Source: Deltaproteobacteria bacterium
GTDB taxonomy: Bacteria > Desulfobacterota > Deferrisomatia > Deferrisomatales > BM512
DNA length: 58,905 nucleotides
NCBI GenBank assembly: GCA_002869015.1
Contig: PKTT01000021.1
Coordinates: forward strand, 31,702 to 90,606
Reading direction: 5' to 3'
Under the pieces are notes generated by a model. The model searched no databases and was not told the DNA's origin. It saw only the letters and a list, made by a program, of their open reading frames with translations. Shown here piece after piece: positions 36,789-45,308 of the stretch. Position 1 is the first letter of the stretch. The number at the start of each line of letters is the position of its first letter. The position numbers were made by a program, and so were the translations under genes.

Positions 36789-37409
36789 GTGGAAGTTGTT
36801 AGAACAGGCCTTAGCCGCTCGGAGTGGATGAAATTTTTTTTCGCCGTCATGGTGAGCCTGGCTGTGCACCTAGTCCTCATAATGGCGGTGATGCCCTCCT
36901 CAGCGCTTAAAGAGATGGAGTCCGGGCGTACTGGGGAGAGCGATATCGCCAAACGCTACGCCGACGGCATAAACCGCGCGCTTCCCCTAGATGCCCAAGC
37001 CCTGGCCTCCCTGGAGGGCGTAGTAGCCCGTATAAGCGGAGAGGATTGGTCCAGGCAAAGCTTCCCGGGTACATTCCTTGCGGCGGCTAAAGAGGCGGGG
37101 CTGCCGGCTAAAGAGGTGGAGCTGGTCCCGGCCCTCGACTCAGACCGCTCCAAGCAGGGCCGCCTTGATATAATCGTAAAGACTAAGTGGCCTGAGGAGA
37201 GGGGCATCTCCGACCTGCTAATCTACGGCTTCCTCGCCGGTGAGGGCACACTCAAATCAAACTTCTCTTCACACCGCCTGTGGGTTTATCTAGACGCCGA
37301 GGATGAGGGCAGCGGCCGCGCGGCCTTCGAGACCATGGACTGCCGCTACTTCAGAAACGGCAAGACCTCCCCCTCGGGCTTCCTTTACAATTCGACCTGG
37401 AGCGAGTAG
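36789..37409 (+). CDS. Membrane-anchored hypothetical protein
   Basis: 206 residues from GTG 36789, which lies three bases after the dppF stop. One N-terminal transmembrane helix (about residues 15-38, KFFFAVMVSLAVHLVLIMAV) and a mixed alpha/beta periplasmic or extracytoplasmic part with WVYLDAEDEGSGRAAFETMDCRYF. No family is recognised. The tight link to dppDF suggests cotranscription, and a role in envelope or peptide handling is only a guess. Confidence 0.55.
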   Translation: MEVVRTGLSRSEWMKFFFAVMVSLAVHLVLIMAVMPSSALKEMESGRTGESDIAKRYADGINRALPLDAQALASLEGVVARISGEDWSRQSFPGTFLAAAKEAGLPAKEVELVPALDSDRSKQGRLDIIVKTKWPEERGISDLLIYGFLAGEGTLKSNFSSHRLWVYLDAEDEGSGRAAFETMDCRYFRNGKTSPSGFLYNSTWSE

Positions 37410-37458
37410 TAACCCCGCTCTCCTTGCGCTGCGTCTCACCAGTGGTTAGCTTCTAAAA

Positions 37459-37478
37459 AAGGCGCAAGGGTGCGCCTT
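37459..37478 (-). terminator. Hairpin with T-run in the minus-strand direction
   Basis: AAGGCGCA (37459-37466) and TGCGCCTT (37471-37478) pair around AGGG. On the minus strand the stem is followed by six T; on the plus strand no T-run follows. All neighbouring genes are on the plus strand, so the sense of this terminator is odd. Confidence 0.4.
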
Positions 37479-37504
37479 GAAAACAACCATAAACGGAGAA
37501 CAAC

Positions 37505-38206
37505 TTGTATCCGATATTCGACCCGCTATATATGCTCTTCTGGCTCCCTGGCCTCTTGCTGGCCCTTGGTGCGCAGTTCATGGTGAAAACCGCCTTCGCC
37601 CGATACGCCAAGGTGCCAAACAGGCGCAACATGACCGGCGCGGAAGCGGCCCGCCGTATACTGGATGCAAATGGCCTTCAAAGCGTTAGCATTGAGGGCG
37701 CGCGCGGCACTCTGGGAGACCACTACGACCCAAGAAGCAAGGTTTTGAGGCTCTCCGATGAGGTCTACCGGGGACGCTCACTGGCCTCCGTCGGCGTCGC
37801 AGCCCATGAAGCGGGCCACGCCCTCCAGGATCAGGTTGGCTACGCACCGATGCGTTGGCGCGCCGGGCTTGTGCCGATAGTCAATATCGGCTCGCAGCTA
37901 GCCTTTCCCCTCCTTTTATTCGGGATGATAATCAAAGCTGCAGGGCTGATGAAGCTGGGTGTGCTTCTCTTCGGCGGGGTCGTCTTATTTCAGCTGGTTA
38001 CGCTGCCGGTTGAATTCAACGCCTCAAGCCGCGCCATGGCGCTTCTTGGCAACACCGGCATCCTCTCAAGGGACGAAATGGGTGGAGTAAAGAGCGTCCT
38101 TACCGCCGCCGCGCTCACCTATGTAGCGGCTGCGATCTCATCAATTCTACAGCTGCTTTACTTCATGCTACGCTCGGGTATGCTTGGCGTCAGCTCCGAC
38201 GACTAG
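37505..38206 (+). CDS. Membrane zinc metallopeptidase (YugP / Zn_peptidase_2 family)
   Basis: Predicted integral membrane peptidase of 233 residues. The zinc site is HEAGH at residues 101-105, followed by ALQDQVGYAPMRWR, the family pattern. Hydrophobic segments at about residues 8-28, 118-165 and 200-222 are transmembrane helices. MTGAEAARRILDANGL is the conserved N-terminal helix. TTG 37505 has GGAG seven bases upstream. Function in the family is not established; protein quality control is the usual guess. It ends at a bidirectional terminator against nuoN. Confidence 0.85.
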   Translation: MYPIFDPLYMLFWLPGLLLALGAQFMVKTAFARYAKVPNRRNMTGAEAARRILDANGLQSVSIEGARGTLGDHYDPRSKVLRLSDEVYRGRSLASVGVAAHEAGHALQDQVGYAPMRWRAGLVPIVNIGSQLAFPLLLFGMIIKAAGLMKLGVLLFGGVVLFQLVTLPVEFNASSRAMALLGNTGILSRDEMGGVKSVLTAAALTYVAAAISSILQLLYFMLRSGMLGVSSDD

Positions 38207-38263
38207 CGTGAAAATGAGGCCATCCTTAGGGTGCTGATGGAAGTAGCGCTACGGCTAAAAATA

Positions 38264-38296
38264 AAAAAAGCCCTGTCTAGATGACAGGGCTTTTTT
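38264..38296. terminator. Bidirectional terminator between the zinc peptidase and nuoN
   Basis: GCCCTGTC (38270-38277) pairs with GACAGGGC (38283-38290) around TAGAT; A-run and T-run flank the stem, so it ends both the peptidase transcript and the complex I operon. Confidence 0.9.
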
Positions 38297-38315
38297 GATC
38301 TTAAAAACTCTCAGG

Positions 38316-39713
38316 CTAGAGGGCGTGCTTGAAGAGGTCCATGAAGTAGCCGGGCAGGGAGCCGACCAGCAGTATCGCAAGGATGAAGGCTACGCCGAGC
38401 GCTTTGCCCAGCATGGATAAGTCCACCTTTGGGGCTGATTCCGCTGCATCGTCGGGTGCGTAAGCCGCGCGTACCATCTTCAGGTAGTAGTAGATGGATA
38501 TCGCGGTGTTCGCAGCGCCGATTATGACGAGCCACATGTGTTGCGATTTAAAGGCGCTGGTAAGCACGAAGAGCTTTCCGGCGAATCCTGCGGTAGGCGG
38601 AATGCCAGCTAGTCCGAAGGCGCCAACCGCCAGGGTGAAGGCGAGGAGCGGCGAGCGGGAGTGGAGCCCTTTAAGGTCATCGACGGTTACGTTCTCGCTA
38701 TCGGTGGAGATGTTATAGATTACGAAGAAGATGGCGAGATTCATAAGCAGGTAGCCGCCTACGTAATATATGGCGGAGGCGCTACCGGTGATGGTGTTGG
38801 TGAGTATCCCCGTCATCATGTAGCCGGCGTGGGAGATTGATGAGAAGGCGAGCAGCCTCTTTACGTCTGTCTGCACAAGCGCGGCAAAGTTACCGAAGGT
38901 CATGGATAGCGCCGCCAGCACAACCAGCAGGGTAGTGAAGTCAGAGCCCATGCCGGCCATCCCCGTGAGGCGAATCAGTACGGCAACCGCGCCGATTTTT
39001 GGCAGCGTCGCGATGATTGCGCTCGTCTCGTTTGCCGCGCCCTCGTATACGTCCGGGGTCCAGACGTGGAAGGGGAAGATGGCGAGCTTGAAGAAGAAGG
39101 AGGCGAACATCATCGAGAGGGCAACGAGCCCCATCGGCTCTGCCATTATCGCCGGGTAGGTCTTCACCAGCGTAGCTATATCGGTGGTGTGGGCGAGGCC
39201 GAATACGTAGGAGATGCCAAAGAGGCTTACGCCGGAGGCGGCCGCGCCGAAGAGGATGTACTTTATCGCAGCTTCTACTTGCGGCGAGCCGTCCCCGCGC
39301 CTAAGCGGCACAAGGATGTAGAGGGCGTAGGAGGCTACCTCAAGGGCTATGTATAGGGTAAGGAGGTTCATCGCGCTGGTGAGCAGGGTTAGCCCGAGCA
39401 CCGAGATGGAGAGGAAGAGGTAGTATTCAGCCTCATGCTCCGTCTCGTAGCTCTTAAGCCCGTCGCCCAGGGCTACGACTATGAAGAACCCCAGCGAGAT
39501 GAGCACTTTGAAGGTCTGTGAGAAGGCATCGACCCTGTAGGTGGCGCCAAAGAGGTCGCCATGCGCGCCGAAGGCCCAGAGGGCCGAAAGCACTGCGCCT
39601 GCCGAGAGGAGCAGCGCGAAGCGGCGCGGCGTACCCCGTCCCGTCTCCGCAAGGGTCAGGATGAAGAAGACTACCGCCGCCAGCGCGACGTATATTTCGT
39701 GTGCGAACGCCAT
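38316..39713 (-). CDS. nuoN: NADH-quinone oxidoreductase subunit N (NuoN)
   Basis: Antiporter-like membrane subunit of complex I, 465 residues with about 14 helices. TM5-type Glu in LYIALEVASYALY, TM7-type Lys in FFKLAIFPFHVWTPDVYEG, and LAFSSISHAGYMMTG, all typical for NuoN. It is the last gene of the operon, 28 bases after nuoM. Confidence 0.93.
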   Translation of the reverse strand: MAFAHEIYVALAAVVFFILTLAETGRGTPRRFALLLSAGAVLSALWAFGAHGDLFGATYRVDAFSQTFKVLISLGFFIVVALGDGLKSYETEHEAEYYLFLSISVLGLTLLTSAMNLLTLYIALEVASYALYILVPLRRGDGSPQVEAAIKYILFGAAASGVSLFGISYVFGLAHTTDIATLVKTYPAIMAEPMGLVALSMMFASFFFKLAIFPFHVWTPDVYEGAANETSAIIATLPKIGAVAVLIRLTGMAGMGSDFTTLLVVLAALSMTFGNFAALVQTDVKRLLAFSSISHAGYMMTGILTNTITGSASAIYYVGGYLLMNLAIFFVIYNISTDSENVTVDDLKGLHSRSPLLAFTLAVGAFGLAGIPPTAGFAGKLFVLTSAFKSQHMWLVIIGAANTAISIYYYLKMVRAAYAPDDAAESAPKVDLSMLGKALGVAFILAILLVGSLPGYFMDLFKHAL

Positions 39714-39741
39714 TTATTAGGACTCCCGATAAGTTTTTTCT

Positions 39742-41448
39742 CTAATGTCCCGAGCTTTCGCCGTGGCTGCTTTCGCCGCCGTGCGTAGAGGGCGCTTCAT
39801 GCCCCCCGGCTTCGCCCCCAGCCTCCATGCCATGACCACTCTCACCATGCCCTGACTCCTCGCCGTGGTGACCGTCGCCGGCGCCCATCGCCTTCATGAA
39901 GCCACTCCAGCCGGGTTCGGGCAAGAGCGCCGAGGCTTCGGTTGCCGTTGTCTGCGAGATAACCTTGGAAATAGAGGTGGTCATCTTCTCTATGAAGGGC
40001 TTTGGCGCTAGGCCAATCCAAACTACGAAGACGGCAAGGAAGGTTAGCGTACCGAACTCCCTTAGATTTAGATCGAAGAAATGATGCTCGTGTCCGCCGT
40101 CGCCGTGGTGGCCGTGTCCGTCGTCCTTGTCCCAGATGATCTTCTGGAGGAGCCTGAGCATATATGTGGCGGCGAGAAGCGCGCCGGGTATTGCGAAGGC
40201 CCCAATCAGCTTATTCTTCTCAAAGGCCCCGATGAGCACCAGCAGCTCCCCTACAAAGGAGTTGGTGCCGGGGAAGCCAAGGGATGAGAGCGAAAATAAT
40301 CCCAGGAAGGCTACGTAAACCGGCATAAAGGCGCCAATAGCCGAGTTGTCCGCGATGAGGCGCGAGTGGCTTCGCTCGTAAATTATCCCGATACAGATAA
40401 AGAGCGCGCCGGTTGTTATGCCGTGGTTTACCATCTGTAGAATCGCGCCCTCGACCCCCTGCATATTTATCAGAAAAATGCCGAGGGTGACGAACCCCAT
40501 GTGTCCAACGGAGGAGTAGGCGACGAGCTTTTTGATGTCCTTTTGCCCAAGGGCGACGAAGCCACCGTAGAGGATTGAGATTATCGAAATCCAAAGGAGA
40601 ATCGGCGCCAGGTAGAGGGTCGCCGTCGGGGTTATCGGCAGGCAGAACCTGAGGAAGCCGTAGGTGCCCATCTTTAGGAGCACGGAGGCGAGGATTACTG
40701 AGCCTGGGGTCGGTGCTTCGACGTGCGCCGCCGGGAGCCATGTGTGGAAGGGGAACATCGGCACCTTGATCGCGAAGGCCAGCGCGAAGGCCAGGAAGAC
40801 CCAGAACTGGAAGGCGAAGGTATAGCCGTGCTCCATCAGCGTCGGTACGAAGAAGGTCCCGGTGGAGAAGTAGAGGGCGATAATTGCGACCAGCAGCATC
40901 ACCGAACCCGCCAGGGTATAGAGGAAGAACTTTAGCGATGCGTAAGCCTTGTTGTCGCCGCCCCAAACTGCTATCAGCAGGTACATCGGGATGAGCATCG
41001 CCTCCCAGAAGACATAGAAGAGGATGAGGTCAAGGGAGAGGAAGACCCCGATCATCGCCGTCTCCATGACGAGGAGCGCGAAGACGAACTCGTTGATGCG
41101 CTTGTCGATGTACTTCCATGAGCAGAGCACGCAAAGCGGCATGACGAAGGTTGTGAGCATAACCAGAAGGAGGCTTATCCCGTCTACGCCCAGGGTGTAG
41201 TTGATATCGAAGGCGTTTACCCAGGGGATGAACTCCGCGAACTGGAACTTCGCCGTAGCCCCGTCGAAGTTTGTGTAGATTGGGATAGAGAGGAGCGCCT
41301 CGGCCACCATCACAAGGAAAGCGAAACCCTTGAGCACCTTGTCGCCGCGTAAAAAGAGCGACACGACCGCCCCGGCGAGGGGGAGGAAGACAAGGTAGCT
41401 CAGTATCGGATAGCTGAAGCTGTCATTTAAGGCAAAGAACTCGCTCAT
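39742..41448 (-). CDS. nuoM: NADH-quinone oxidoreductase subunit M (NuoM) with histidine-rich loop and tail
   Basis: Proton-pumping antiporter-like subunit, 568 residues (longer than the usual 500-510). Key ionisable residues are in YVFWEAMLIPMYL (Glu) and AIKVPMFPFHTWLPAAHVEAP (Lys); VAYSSVGHMGFVTLG and GFPGTNSFVGELLVL are further NuoM motifs. Two His-rich segments are unusual: DDGHGHHGDGGHEHHFF in a loop near residue 440 and a C-terminal tail of about 48 residues with eight His among Gly, Ser and Glu. They could bind metal. The tail is unlike the rest of the protein and is probably on the cytoplasmic side, but that is not tested. Confidence 0.92.
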   Translation of the reverse strand: MSEFFALNDSFSYPILSYLVFLPLAGAVVSLFLRGDKVLKGFAFLVMVAEALLSIPIYTNFDGATAKFQFAEFIPWVNAFDINYTLGVDGISLLLVMLTTFVMPLCVLCSWKYIDKRINEFVFALLVMETAMIGVFLSLDLILFYVFWEAMLIPMYLLIAVWGGDNKAYASLKFFLYTLAGSVMLLVAIIALYFSTGTFFVPTLMEHGYTFAFQFWVFLAFALAFAIKVPMFPFHTWLPAAHVEAPTPGSVILASVLLKMGTYGFLRFCLPITPTATLYLAPILLWISIISILYGGFVALGQKDIKKLVAYSSVGHMGFVTLGIFLINMQGVEGAILQMVNHGITTGALFICIGIIYERSHSRLIADNSAIGAFMPVYVAFLGLFSLSSLGFPGTNSFVGELLVLIGAFEKNKLIGAFAIPGALLAATYMLRLLQKIIWDKDDGHGHHGDGGHEHHFFDLNLREFGTLTFLAVFVVWIGLAPKPFIEKMTTSISKVISQTTATEASALLPEPGWSGFMKAMGAGDGHHGEESGHGESGHGMEAGGEAGGHEAPSTHGGESSHGESSGH

Positions 41449-41463
41449 ATCGATACCGGTCCT

Positions 41464-43230
41464 TTATATATTCGCCACGAGGAGCACTAGGAGGAAGAAG
41501 GCGCTTATCGCTATAGCGATGTACTGTTGCAGCTTGCCCGTCTGGGCATGGCGCACATAATCGCCGGTTTCGCGCACCTTATGCGCGACGCCGTCCACAA
41601 CTCCGTCGATGATTGAAACGTCAAAGCGCGATGCTATCGCCGCAGCGCCAAGGGCGATGCGGTAGCCGACCACGCGGTAAAGTTCGCTCACCCACTCGTT
41701 GACGGGGGAGATCGGGTTTCTCGCGAAGGCCATGAAGCCGTCAAGGGCTCGCCTGTAGAAGATGTCGAGGTCGAGGTTGAGCTTCTCCTTGGGGACCATC
41801 TTCTTTCTTAGCACGTAAAAGCCTAGCGCGGTAAAGCCGAGCAGCTGGAAGGTCTCGGAGAGATGGTACGCGCTGTAGGGTTGGTAATCGACGGCGAAGG
41901 GGAGCATCTTGTAGAGCCACCCCGGCACGACGCCGATGAAGATGCAGAAAAAGCCCGCAATTCCCATCGCTACGACCATGTTCCAGGGAAGCTTTTTCTT
42001 GGGCTCTACCCCGGAATCCTTCCCGAACCAGATGAAGTAGGGGAGCTTTATGCCGACGGAGAGGAAGGTTCCGACGGCGGCGAGGGTCAGCATAAGCATA
42101 AGGCCGATCTCGTGGGCGTTGCCGGCTCCCGCTATCACCATCGACTTTGAGACAAAACCAGAGGTCAGAGGGAAGCCGGAGATTGCTATGCCGCCGATGA
42201 TGGTGAAGACCATCGCCACCGGCATCCGCTTGTAGAGCCCGCCCAGCTTGGAGAGGTCTGCGGTGCCAGCCATCTCCAGAACCGCGCCTACGCCCATGAA
42301 GAGGAGCGCCTTGTAGAGGATGTGCGCGTAGGCGTGGGCTACCGCGCCGTTTACAGCCATCTCCGTACCTATGCCGATGCCGCAGACCATGTACCCAACC
42401 TGGCTAATAATGTGGTAGGCGAGGATGCGGCGGGCGTTATTTTCAATGACGGCGTAGCCGACCCCGTAGAGGGTCATCACCGCGCCCATTATGGCGAGGA
42501 GCTCAAAGCCCGCGAAGCCGCGCGCGAGGACGTAGACGGCGGTCTTGGTGGTAAACGCGCACATGAAGACCGCGCCGGTTACTGTGGCCTCCGGGTAGGC
42601 GTCTGGCAGCCAGGCGTGGAGCGGGACCATCGCAGCGTTAAGCGCGAAACCGAGGAGGATGAGGTATTCGGCTACCCCGGCGTGTTCGGGGAGCATCGCG
42701 GTGAACTCCATCGACCCCACCTCGTGGTAGCGGAGGAAGATGCCTGCGAGGAGCACGAGGCCGCCGAAGGTGTGCATCAGGAGGTAGCGGTACCCAGCCG
42801 CTATGGACCGCTTCTCCCGGCGCGCCCATACGAGGAAGGTCGAGGCGACCGCCATCAGCTCCCAGAAGACGAAGAGGGTGAGGTAATCGCCTGCGAGGGT
42901 CGTGCCAAGTGACCCCGCTACGTAGAGGAACCCTGCCGTGTGCTGGGAGGAGTCCTCGACGTGCAGCGCGTAGACCGCGCCGATTATAGCCATCAGGGTG
43001 AAGACGTGGAGGAAGACCAGCGCCAGCTTGTCGATGCGCGAGGTGATGAGCTCAAAACCAAGGTAGTTCATCACGCCGTAGTCGCCGGGGGTCATGGAGT
43101 ACATCGTGGTAACGATGTAAAAGGCTATGACCGGAGTGGCGACCATCACGCACTTTCTCACGACCCCCTTTGTCAGGGGGGCGAGGAGGGCGCCGATAAT
43201 CATAATAAGAGCGGGGTGGACGTACATCAT
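41464..43230 (-). CDS. nuoL: NuoL-like subunit with MrpD-type antiporter core
   Basis: 588 residues. The antiporter core resembles MrpD-type proteins: FVFWELMAVASTF (TM5 Glu), LGFALNAAMVPLHAWLPDAYPEATV (TM7) and LAYHIISQVGYMVCG. In TM7 the residue equivalent to the Lys of NuoM/N is Asn. The C-terminal part (about 470-588, LDIFYRRALDG, RFDVSIIDGVVDGVAHKV and HAQTGKLQQYIAIAISAFF) corresponds to the lateral amphipathic helix and final membrane helix of NuoL, so it most likely takes the NuoL position at the distal end of the complex. It lies three bases after the 90-residue gene. Confidence 0.85.
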   Translation of the reverse strand: MMYVHPALIMIIGALLAPLTKGVVRKCVMVATPVIAFYIVTTMYSMTPGDYGVMNYLGFELITSRIDKLALVFLHVFTLMAIIGAVYALHVEDSSQHTAGFLYVAGSLGTTLAGDYLTLFVFWELMAVASTFLVWARREKRSIAAGYRYLLMHTFGGLVLLAGIFLRYHEVGSMEFTAMLPEHAGVAEYLILLGFALNAAMVPLHAWLPDAYPEATVTGAVFMCAFTTKTAVYVLARGFAGFELLAIMGAVMTLYGVGYAVIENNARRILAYHIISQVGYMVCGIGIGTEMAVNGAVAHAYAHILYKALLFMGVGAVLEMAGTADLSKLGGLYKRMPVAMVFTIIGGIAISGFPLTSGFVSKSMVIAGAGNAHEIGLMLMLTLAAVGTFLSVGIKLPYFIWFGKDSGVEPKKKLPWNMVVAMGIAGFFCIFIGVVPGWLYKMLPFAVDYQPYSAYHLSETFQLLGFTALGFYVLRKKMVPKEKLNLDLDIFYRRALDGFMAFARNPISPVNEWVSELYRVVGYRIALGAAAIASRFDVSIIDGVVDGVAHKVRETGDYVRHAQTGKLQQYIAIAISAFFLLVLLVANI

Positions 43231-43233
43231 CGG

Positions 43234-43506
43234 TTATTCCTCCCCCTCTTTTTTATCGTCATAGAAGTCAAGGGGCCTTATCAGCACCTCATGGGCGAAC
43301 CACTTCATGAATTTGGTCATGATTATCGTTCCGCCAAAGCCGAAGATAGCCCAGAAGCCGACCACCCTGTCTCCCGCGAAGTGCGCGCCGTGGCGTGTCG
43401 CGAAGGCGTCGAAGAGGACAAAAACGCCGAGCATGAGGGTGAAGAGCCCCATCAGGAGGTTCGGTTTTGACCTCAGGTATGAGATGAGGTTTACGAGCGC
43501 GCTCAT
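43234..43506 (-). CDS. Small two-helix membrane protein in the complex I operon, unknown function
   Basis: 90 residues with two hydrophobic helices (about 15-34, LLMGLFTLMLGVFVLFDAF, and 47-66, VVGFWAIFGFGGTIIMTKF) and a charged C-terminus (DFYDDKKEGEE). It is coupled to the upstream antiporter gene by a four-base overlap and is three bases from the NuoL-like gene. The size and place suggest an accessory subunit that joins the extra antiporter subunit. It does not match NuoK, MrpC/F/G or another complex I part that I can recognise. Confidence 0.75.
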   Translation of the reverse strand: MSALVNLISYLRSKPNLLMGLFTLMLGVFVLFDAFATRHGAHFAGDRVVGFWAIFGFGGTIIMTKFMKWFAHEVLIRPLDFYDDKKEGEE

Positions 43507-44975
43507 TTGACCACCTCAATCAGCTTGAGCCAGATATCGGGGTAAAAGCCGAAGACGACCGACATTACTGCGGTTAGAAAGAGTGGCACCACCATGAAGG
43601 GGGAGGCCTCCGCCATCTTGACCCTCTTCGCCACGCCGCCTTTGGGGAAGAAGGCGCGGATGAAGATTGGCACGAAATAACCTGCATTTAGAAGCGAACT
43701 GGCAAGGAGAACCACTAAAAGCCCGATCGAGCTCATCTCCATCGAGCCAAGGGCGAGATACCACTTTGATACGAACCCCGCCACCGGCGGCACGCCTATC
43801 ATCGAGAGGGAGGCGAGGCCAAAGGCCGCCATCGTGAAGGGCATCTTGTAGCCGATGCCGTCCAGGTCGGGGATCTCCTTTTTGTTGTGGGCGACGAAGA
43901 TTGCGCCCGCCGCGAAAAAGAGGGTGATCTTTGAAAAGGCGTGGTTCGGTATGTGTATAAGCCCGCCGGTCACTGCGCTTGGCGTCAACATCGCCACGCC
44001 GAGGATTATGTAGGAGAGCTGGGAGATCGTCGAGTAGGCGAGCCTGGCTTTCAGGTTGGTCTTAGTAAGCGCGATGATCGAGCCCATCAAGATGGTGAAG
44101 GAGGCTATGTAGGCGCTTGTTATGCCCAGCCCGGTTCGGCCCAGGAGGTCGATGCCGAATACGAAGAGCATCACCCGGCAGACCGAGAAGACGCCGACCT
44201 TGACGACTGCGACAGCGTGCAGCAGTGCGGAGACCGGCGTCGGTGCGACCATCGCTGAGGGGAGCCAGTTGTGCAGCGGCATGATGCCCGCCTTGGCGTA
44301 CCCGAAGAAGCTCAGGAAGTAGACTACTGCTATTATCGTCTGGTTGACGTCGGGTGAGAAGATGCCCGTGGTCATGTTGCCCGCAAAGTCCAGCGTCCCG
44401 GTAAGGACGTAGATTATCGCCAGCGCGGGGAGCAGCATCACCTTTGAGGTGAGCATAAGGTAACTGATGTATTTACGGCTGCCGTCGTAAGCCTCCGCGT
44501 CCTGATGGTGCATGACGAGGGGGTAGGTGAAGATTGAGACCAACTCATAAAAGAGGTAGAGCGAGATAAGTGAGCCTGAGAAGGCTACGCCCATCGCGCC
44601 GAAAATCGTTGCCGAGTAGCAGACGTAAAAGCGTGTCTGCGCATGCTCGTTTAGCCCCCTCATGTAACCGACGCAGTAAAAAGAGGCGAGAATCCAGAGG
44701 AAGGAGGAGACGAGCGCGAAGATCATGCTCATCCCGTCAACCCTCAGTATTACGTTGATCCCCTCATATATGTTGAAGAGGTTGAGGGAGTAGGTCCCCC
44801 CTGAGAGTATGTGGGGGAGCATCTTCGCCACCGCGAGGAAGGTAGCGACGGACCCTATAACGGAGAAGGAGTCCCGCACATTCTCGGACTTGCCCGTGAC
44901 AAGGTTCATTATTGCCGTCAGGAGGGGCAGGAGGAGCGGCAGGAGGATATAGGAGGTCTGGATATCGTTCATCAT
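43503..44975 (-). CDS. Extra antiporter-like complex I subunit (MrpD/NuoN-like)
   Basis: 490 residues, about 14 helices. TM5 Glu in YLFYELVSIFTYPLV, TM7 Lys in GYAKAGIMPLHNWLPSAMVAPTPVSALLH, and LAYSTISQLSYIILG. NHAFSKITLFFAAG is typical of MrpD/HycC-like subunits. It comes after nuoK and before the NuoL-like gene, so the operon holds a fourth antiporter-like subunit beside NuoL-, M- and N-like proteins. Start at ATG 44975 with GGGGG upstream, seven bases after the nuoK stop. Confidence 0.85.
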   Translation of the reverse strand: MMNDIQTSYILLPLLLPLLTAIMNLVTGKSENVRDSFSVIGSVATFLAVAKMLPHILSGGTYSLNLFNIYEGINVILRVDGMSMIFALVSSFLWILASFYCVGYMRGLNEHAQTRFYVCYSATIFGAMGVAFSGSLISLYLFYELVSIFTYPLVMHHQDAEAYDGSRKYISYLMLTSKVMLLPALAIIYVLTGTLDFAGNMTTGIFSPDVNQTIIAVVYFLSFFGYAKAGIMPLHNWLPSAMVAPTPVSALLHAVAVVKVGVFSVCRVMLFVFGIDLLGRTGLGITSAYIASFTILMGSIIALTKTNLKARLAYSTISQLSYIILGVAMLTPSAVTGGLIHIPNHAFSKITLFFAAGAIFVAHNKKEIPDLDGIGYKMPFTMAAFGLASLSMIGVPPVAGFVSKWYLALGSMEMSSIGLLVVLLASSLLNAGYFVPIFIRAFFPKGGVAKRVKMAEASPFMVVPLFLTAVMSVVFGFYPDIWLKLIEVVK

Positions 44976-44981
44976 AGCCCC

Positions 44982-45308
44982 CTAATCTTTCATGCCGGAG
45001 AGGTTGTCGGCGGTGATGAGCCTGAACCTCCGGTATATCGCCACGGCGATGGAGAGGGTGATGGCGGCCTCAGCTGCGGCGAGGCCCATAACGAAGAGGG
45101 TAAAGGTCGCTCCCTCTGTCTTGTCAGGCGCGATAAAGGTATTAAACGCCATAAAGTTCAGCCCCGCGCCGTTCAATATCAGCTCGACCGAGATGAGCAT
45201 CGAGATTAGCCCCGGTCGGCTTATGAGGCCGTAGAGCCCGAAGCTGAGGAGGATTAGGGCAACCAGGAGGTAGACCTCAAGGTTGCCGAAGAAGGTAGGA
45301 TGAATCAT
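44982..45308 (-). CDS. nuoK: NADH-quinone oxidoreductase subunit K (NuoK)
   Basis: Membrane subunit of 108 residues, three helices. The proton-path Glu residues are in ISVELILNGAGLNF and GLAAAEAAITLSI, as in E. coli NuoK. The start overlaps the nuoJ stop by four bases. Confidence 0.95.
   Translation of the reverse strand: MIHPTFFGNLEVYLLVALILLSFGLYGLISRPGLISMLISVELILNGAGLNFMAFNTFIAPDKTEGATFTLFVMGLAAAEAAITLSIAVAIYRRFRLITADNLSGMKD

Noticed and set aside
42322-42912. Plus-strand open frame of about 196 codons inside the NuoL-like gene
   Set aside because: Antisense shadow of a clear antiporter gene; no motif and no ribosome binding site.
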